Made by a program: the position numbers and the translations under genes. This document shows positions 60,251 through 64,000 of a DNA stretch of 64,000 nt, piece after piece. The notes under the pieces are model-generated. The model worked only from the letters and a program-made list of their open reading frames with translations. It was not told the origin of the DNA and did no database searches. The first letter of the stretch is position 1; each line of letters opens with the position of its first letter. This DNA comes from Streptomyces sp. SAJ15. Its GTDB lineage: Bacteria > Actinomycetota > Actinomycetes > Streptomycetales > Streptomycetaceae. The stretch covers positions 1,015,810 to 1,079,809 of the forward strand of contig NZ_NISY01000002.1 in the NCBI RefSeq assembly GCF_007595705.1, given 5' to 3'.

Positions 60251-61300
60251 ATGGCACACACCAGAAACGGCGGCGAACGTCATCACGGTCCGCAACCACC
60301 CGGCCGGTCCCGAAGGCCGGGCACCTCGCGGCGCGCGCTGCGTCGCGAGGTGCCCAGCACCGTGGGCCTGCTGACCGACGCCGAGGACTTCGCCGCCATG
60401 CGGCGGTACGCGACGTTCGGCTTCACCGACCACGCCGCCTACCTCCACCAGATGGACGGGCTGCTCCGGGAGCTCGCCGCCCGGCAGCCGCACATCACCG
60501 TCGCCCTGTTCGACCCCGTCGAGTACGAGGAGTTCTGCGAGGACGCCGGGCTCGAACCGGACCACCCCCACAGCCGCACCCGCTATGTCGCCGAGCTCGC
60601 CGCCGCCGGGCCCACCGTGCCCTACACCGGCCAGCCCGTCGAGCTCCTCGTCCCGCGACTCATCGAGGCGGCGGAGCAGCAGAGCACCGCGGAGTACGCC
60701 ACGGCACTGCTGTCCCGCCTCGGCGACTGCGCCGACTGCGGGGCGGACGTCGCCGACGCCGCCTTCCGCCGCGCCTCCGCGGCCCTGCGCGAGCTCCTCG
60801 CGGCGGCGGGGCCGGGCGTGCACCACTACGTGTGCAGCGTCCCCGCGGCCGGCGGCCCGCTCAACGCCGTCCTCCACGTCGAACACCCGGCGGACGACTC
60901 GCCGCGACTGGTCGAGGCCGAGGCCGCCGTCTTCAGCACCGTGCTGTCGGTGGCCATCGCCGCCGACAGCCCCGGCGGCATCGTGCTGCGCTCCACCGTC
61001 CCCGGCGAGCCCGACCGGGTCCGCGGCTGGGTGCTGCACGCCGGCTGGCTGCGCCCCCTCTCCGAGGGCGAGGTCTTCACGGCCTACTGCACGGACGCCG
61101 ACACCGGAGAGCCCATCCCGCCCGAGCACGGGGTGGAGTACGCCGCGGGCTTCCTCCTGCCCCGGCCGGAGGAGCGCGCCGAGCCGGACCCGGCACCGGA
61201 AGCGGAAGCGGAAGCAGAAGAGGAAGCGGAAGCAGAAGAGGAAGAGGAAGAGGAAGAGGAAGAGGAGCGGGAGGAGCGGGAGCCGGGGGGAGAGGAGTGA
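60251..61300 (+). CDS. Hypothetical protein with Glu-rich tail
   Basis: A 349-residue protein, ATG 60251 with GGGGGAG upstream. Residues 1-30 are basic and disordered. The body contains a SPTVGLLTDAEDFAAMRRY-like start (PSTVGLLTDAEDFAAM), the motif GFTDHAAYLHQMDGLLREL and a CADCGADVAD pair of cysteines that might bind a metal. I do not recognise the family. The last 45 residues are Ala/Glu then pure Glu runs, encoded by a purine-rich microsatellite. No membrane helix or signal peptide. It stands alone between divergent and convergent neighbours. Confidence 0.75.
   Translation: MAHTRNGGERHHGPQPPGRSRRPGTSRRALRREVPSTVGLLTDAEDFAAMRRYATFGFTDHAAYLHQMDGLLRELAARQPHITVALFDPVEYEEFCEDAGLEPDHPHSRTRYVAELAAAGPTVPYTGQPVELLVPRLIEAAEQQSTAEYATALLSRLGDCADCGADVADAAFRRASAALRELLAAAGPGVHHYVCSVPAAGGPLNAVLHVEHPADDSPRLVEAEAAVFSTVLSVAIAADSPGGIVLRSTVPGEPDRVRGWVLHAGWLRPLSEGEVFTAYCTDADTGEPIPPEHGVEYAAGFLLPRPEERAEPDPAPEAEAEAEEEAEAEEEEEEEEEEEREEREPGGEE
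61199..61275 (+). repeat. Purine-rich microsatellite (GAAGCG/GAAGAG) encoding Glu/Ala
   Basis: Six-base units GAAGCG and GAAGCA give way to GAGGAA or GAAGAG units repeated many times in frame. Slippage would change the length of the acidic tail without changing frame. Confidence 0.9.
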
Positions 61301-61307
61301 GACGACG

Positions 61308-61348
61308 CGGGGGCGTGTCCCGCACCCCTGGTGCGGGACACGCCCCCG
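61308..61348. terminator. Bidirectional perfect 19-bp hairpin
   Basis: Bases 61308-61326 (CGGGGGCGTGTCCCGCACC) pair perfectly with 61330-61348 around a 3-nt loop. It lies between the convergent hypothetical gene and ptsI. Confidence 0.88.
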
Positions 61349-61384
61349 GACGACCGCGGCCGTGAACCCGTCAGACGGCCGGGC

Positions 61385-63055
61385 TCACTCCCCGGAGAGG
61401 ACTGCTTGTGCGGCGCGGCGTGCTTCGTCGGGGGTGTCGGTGGCGCGGGCGGCGGCCGCGGCGCGTTCGCACTGGGCGAGGGTGTGTTTGGCGAGGGTGG
61501 CGCGGACGTAGGGGATGGCGGTGGCGCCCATGGAGAGGCTGGTGACGCCGAGGCCGGTCAGGACGCAGGCCAGGAGGGGGTCGGAGGCGGCTTCGCCGCA
61601 GACTCCGCAGCTTTTGCCTTCGGCGCGGGCGGCGTCGGCGGCCAGGGCGATGAGGTCCAGGAGGGCGGGTTGCCAGGGGTCCTGGAGGCGGGCGAGGGTG
61701 CCGACCTGGCGGTCGGCGGCGAAGGTGTACTGGGCGAGGTCGTTGGTGCCCAGGGAGAGGAACTCGACCTCTTGGAGGAGGGAGCGGGCGCGGAGGGCGG
61801 CGGAGGGGATCTCGACCATGGCGCCGAACTTGGCGTTGAGTCCGGCGGTGCGGCAGGCGTCGGCGAAGGCGCGGGCGTCGTGGCGGTCGGCGACCATGGG
61901 GGCCATGACGTCGAGGTGGACGGGGAGTCCTTCGGCGGCTTTGGCCAGGGCGGAGAGTTGGGTGGCCAGGATGTCGGGGTGGTCCAGGAGGGTGCGCAGG
62001 CCGCGGACGCCGAGGGCGGGGTTGGGTTCGTCGGCGGGGGTGAGGAAGTCCAGCGGTTTGTCGGCGCCGGCGTCCAGAACGCGTACCACCACGCGGCCCT
62101 CGGGGAAGGCTTCCAGGACGCTGCGGTAGGCGTGGATCTGCTTGGCCTCGGAGGGGGCGTTGCGGCTGTCGTCGAGGAAGAGGAACTCGGTGCGGAACAG
62201 GCCCACGCCCTCCGCCCCGGCCTCCACGGCGGCCGGCACGTCCCCCGGGCCGCCGATGTTGGCCAGCAACGGCACCTTGTGCCCGTCGGACGTGGCACCG
62301 GGACCACTGGAGGCCGCCAACGCCGCCTTACGCTCCTCGGCGGCCCTGGCCAGCTCGGCGCGCTTGGCTTTGCTCGGCTCCACGAAGAGGTCGCCGGTGC
62401 TGCCGTCGACGGCGACGACGGTGCCCTCGGCGATCTCACTGGCGCCCGGCAGGGCGACGACGGCGGGGACGCCCAGGGCGCGGGCGAGGATGGCGCTGTG
62501 GCTGGTCGGCCCGCCCTCCTCGGTGACGAAGCCCAGCACCAGCGTCGGGTCCAGCAGGGCGGTGTCCGCGGGCGCCAGATCCCGCGCGATCAGCACATAC
62601 GGCTCGTCGCTGTCCGGCACACCCGGCATCGGCACACCCAGCAGCCGCGCCACGATCCGGTTCCGCACATCGTCCAGGTCCGCGACCCGCCCCGCCAGGT
62701 ACTCCCCGGCGCCGGCCAGCAGCGCCCGGTACGCGGCGAAGGCGTCGTACACCGCGCGCTCGGCGGTGCTGCCCACGGTGACGCGACGCTCGACGTCGGC
62801 CATCAGCTCCGGGTCCTGGGCCATCATCGCCTGGGCCTCCAGGACGTGCTGCGCCTCGCCGCCCGCCAGGTTGCCACGGGCGATGAGGTCGGCCGCGACC
62901 GCTTCGACGGCCTTACGCGCCCGCCCCTGCTCGCGCGGCGCCTCATCCGCCGGAATCTGCTTCGCGGGCGGCTCCAGGACGGCCGTCCCCACGTGCCGCA
63001 CCTCGCCGATCGCCACACCGTGGCTGACGCCGACGCCCCGCAGCGTTGTCTCCAT
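61385..63055 (-). CDS. ptsI: PTS enzyme I (phosphoenolpyruvate-protein phosphotransferase)
   Basis: A 556-residue enzyme I. The phosphorylated His186 is in GGPTSHSAILAR, the PEP-binding region shows GIGLFRTEFLF-like GVGLFRTEFLF, and GTNDLAQYTFAADR and the catalytic CGEAASDP motif follow. It transfers phosphate from PEP to HPr, feeding the sugar PTS. Start ATG 63055. It is downstream of crr, separated by 83 bp, in the crr-ptsI order known from Streptomyces. Third-position composition differs along the gene: the C-terminal half (61385-62170) strongly prefers C-ending codons, the N-terminal half mixes C and G. Confidence 0.96.
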   Translation of the reverse strand: METTLRGVGVSHGVAIGEVRHVGTAVLEPPAKQIPADEAPREQGRARKAVEAVAADLIARGNLAGGEAQHVLEAQAMMAQDPELMADVERRVTVGSTAERAVYDAFAAYRALLAGAGEYLAGRVADLDDVRNRIVARLLGVPMPGVPDSDEPYVLIARDLAPADTALLDPTLVLGFVTEEGGPTSHSAILARALGVPAVVALPGASEIAEGTVVAVDGSTGDLFVEPSKAKRAELARAAEERKAALAASSGPGATSDGHKVPLLANIGGPGDVPAAVEAGAEGVGLFRTEFLFLDDSRNAPSEAKQIHAYRSVLEAFPEGRVVVRVLDAGADKPLDFLTPADEPNPALGVRGLRTLLDHPDILATQLSALAKAAEGLPVHLDVMAPMVADRHDARAFADACRTAGLNAKFGAMVEIPSAALRARSLLQEVEFLSLGTNDLAQYTFAADRQVGTLARLQDPWQPALLDLIALAADAARAEGKSCGVCGEAASDPLLACVLTGLGVTSLSMGATAIPYVRATLAKHTLAQCERAAAAARATDTPDEARRAAQAVLSGE

Positions 63056-63138
63056 GTCACCCGTCTCCGGTCGTTGCGGCGGATCGCGCCCGCGCCGCCG
63101 CGGTGGATGTCGTACTCGCCGTCAGCCCGGCGTGCGGC

Positions 63139-63588
63139 TCAACGCCAGGTGAAGAGGGTGTCCCCGGGCTTCACGTCGCCGTCCTCACGGAGCTCGCCGA
63201 GGACCTCGGCGGTGGCCTCCAGCGCGACGACCGGGGAGATCGGGGACTTGCCGGCCGCCTCGACCGCGGCCGGGTTCCAGCGGATGAGGGCCTGGCCCCG
63301 GGTCACCGTGTCGCCCTTGTTCACCAACAGCTCGAAGCCCTCACCGTTGAGCTGCACGGTGTCGATGCCCAGGTGCGTCAGAACGCCGTGGCCCTCCGGG
63401 TCGACGACGACGAACGCGTGCGCGTGGAGCGAGACCACGATGCCGTCGACGGGGGCCACCACATCGGACGGCTCGCGCACCGGGTCGATCGCGGTGCCGG
63501 GGCCCACCATCGCGCCGGAGAACACCGGGTCGGGCACTGCCGCGAGTCCGATGGCGCGTCCGGCGATCGGGGACGTCACGGTGGTCAT
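63139..63588 (-). CDS. crr: PTS glucose-type EIIA component
   Basis: A 149-residue EIIA-Crr protein. The phosphorylated His72 is in LTHLGIDTVQLNG and the auxiliary His57 in HAHAF; the AIDPVREPSDVVAPVDG-type beta core is typical. GGGAGG lies five bases before ATG 63588. It accepts phosphate from HPr and passes it to an EIIB/EIIC encoded elsewhere, and in Streptomyces Crr also serves N-acetylglucosamine uptake and regulation. First gene of the crr-ptsI unit. Confidence 0.95.
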   Translation of the reverse strand: MTTVTSPIAGRAIGLAAVPDPVFSGAMVGPGTAIDPVREPSDVVAPVDGIVVSLHAHAFVVVDPEGHGVLTHLGIDTVQLNGEGFELLVNKGDTVTRGQALIRWNPAAVEAAGKSPISPVVALEATAEVLGELREDGDVKPGDTLFTWR

Positions 63589-63607
63589 GGGAGGCCTCCC
63601 AGGCGTG

Positions 63608-63619
63608 GAGATCGATCTC
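63608..63619. promoter_or_regulatory. 12-bp palindrome upstream of crr
   Basis: GAGATCGATCTC is a perfect palindrome 20 bp before the crr start. It does not resemble the DasR consensus and its binder, if any, is unknown. Confidence 0.4.
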
Positions 63620-63732
63620 GTGGCCGTCACTCCGTGTCCCGGACGGCGTACTGTCCAGAAGCGTAAGTCATAGGAACTGGGGATTCCGCATGAACTGTCG
63701 TCTCTCGACAGCCCGCAAGGGGCGGATTCGAT

Positions 63733-63761
63733 TTGCCTCGGCTGAGCGAGAGCTGTACTGT
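63733..63761 (+). promoter_or_regulatory. Predicted upstream rRNA operon promoter
   Basis: TTGCCT (63733-63738) and TACTGT (63756-63761) are spaced by 17 bp, pointing towards the rRNA leader. rrn operons in Streptomyces usually have several tandem promoters. A 6-bp inverted repeat CTGTCG/CGACAG lies at 63695-63711. Confidence 0.5.
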
Positions 63762-63878
63762 CGGATGCCTGCCCCGGAAGAGACACCGCACTCGATGCGG
63801 TGGCTACGGGAGCGGCGCTCATTCAGATGCAAGATCCGAATCTCAGATCCACTTCTGCATGCCTGCAGATGAGAGTGG

Positions 63879-63908
63879 TTCAGAGCGAGGGAAAAGCCCT
63901 GATAGAGT
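63879..63908 (+). promoter_or_regulatory. Predicted proximal rRNA operon promoter
   Basis: TTCAGA (63879-63884) and TAGAGT (63903-63908) are separated by 18 bp and lie directly before the conserved leader sequence. Confidence 0.55.
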
Positions 63909-63913
63909 GTGAA

Positions 63914-64000
63914 ACACCGAAGGGAAGCGCCCGGAGGGCCCGGTGAAACGGGGCCGAAGGAAGCGTCCGTTCCTTGAGAACTCAACAGCGTGCCAAAAGT
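63914..64000 (+). ncRNA. rRNA operon leader (16S rRNA starts beyond the window)
   Basis: The last bases contain TTGAGAACTCAACAGCGTGC (63974-63993) followed by CAAAAGT, a sequence strongly conserved in leaders of Streptomyces and other actinobacterial rRNA operons, where it acts in antitermination and processing of the precursor. The 16S gene should follow within a few hundred bases after position 64000. Confidence 0.8.

Overview
The window is chromosomal DNA of a Streptomyces-type actinomycete. GC is very high, coding sequences are almost saturated with G or C at third codon positions, GTG and TTG starts are common, and several Streptomyces hallmarks occur: a conservon (cvnABCD), an NsdA-type regulator, a DUF397 protein, a large LuxR-type ATP-binding regulator, and at the right edge the conserved leader of a ribosomal RNA operon. 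The 16S gene itself starts beyond the window. No tRNA, insertion sequence, integrase or CRISPR array was found.

Layout. 0-1.1 kb: tail of an SCP-x-like thiolase and a DUF397 protein. 1.2-5.5 kb: a class I terpene synthase divergent from a LAL regulator. 6-15.3 kb: a small unknown protein, a secreted amidase, a phosphotransferase next to an NsdA-like regulator, a PAS/PP2C phosphatase and a helical-repeat protein. 15.9-26.1 kb: a 5-oxoproline (pyroglutamate) island with OplAH, the pxpABC operon, a GntR/FCD regulator, a DUF969/DUF979 transporter pair and pyroglutamyl peptidase. The same 24-bp operator lies in both flanking promoters. 26.1-33.9 kb: three unannotated-looking genes that I read as a MukFEB/JetABC-type SMC complex without a JetD nuclease. 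34-40.6 kb: a glycine betaine demethylation operon (Rieske oxygenase, dimethylglycine oxidase, sarcosine oxidase, permease). 41.6-46.3 kb: conservon. 46.6-48.1 kb: glpK. 48.6-50.4 kb: an EAL-CBS-GGDEF gene with a frameshift. 50.7-57.8 kb: a DUF35-thiolase fusion, a VanX-like peptidase, an unknown protein and a GH31 glucosidase. 58-61.3 kb: acetoacetyl-CoA synthetase and an acidic-tailed protein. 61.4-63.6 kb: crr-ptsI, the general PTS genes. 63.7-64 kb: rRNA operon promoters and leader.

How parts work together. Pyroglutamyl peptidase, the transporter and two different 5-oxoprolinases would release, import and open pyroglutamate to glutamate under GntR control. The betaine operon would strip three methyl groups from glycine betaine to give glycine. 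The conservon is a membrane sensor kinase coupled to a small GTPase.

Two genes (DUF969 subunit, EAL-GGDEF) are interrupted by single-base frameshifts; programmed shifting, real mutation and sequence error are all possible. A second recurring theme is long Gly/Ala/Pro/Asp/Arg-rich segments inserted in or appended to otherwise conserved enzymes.
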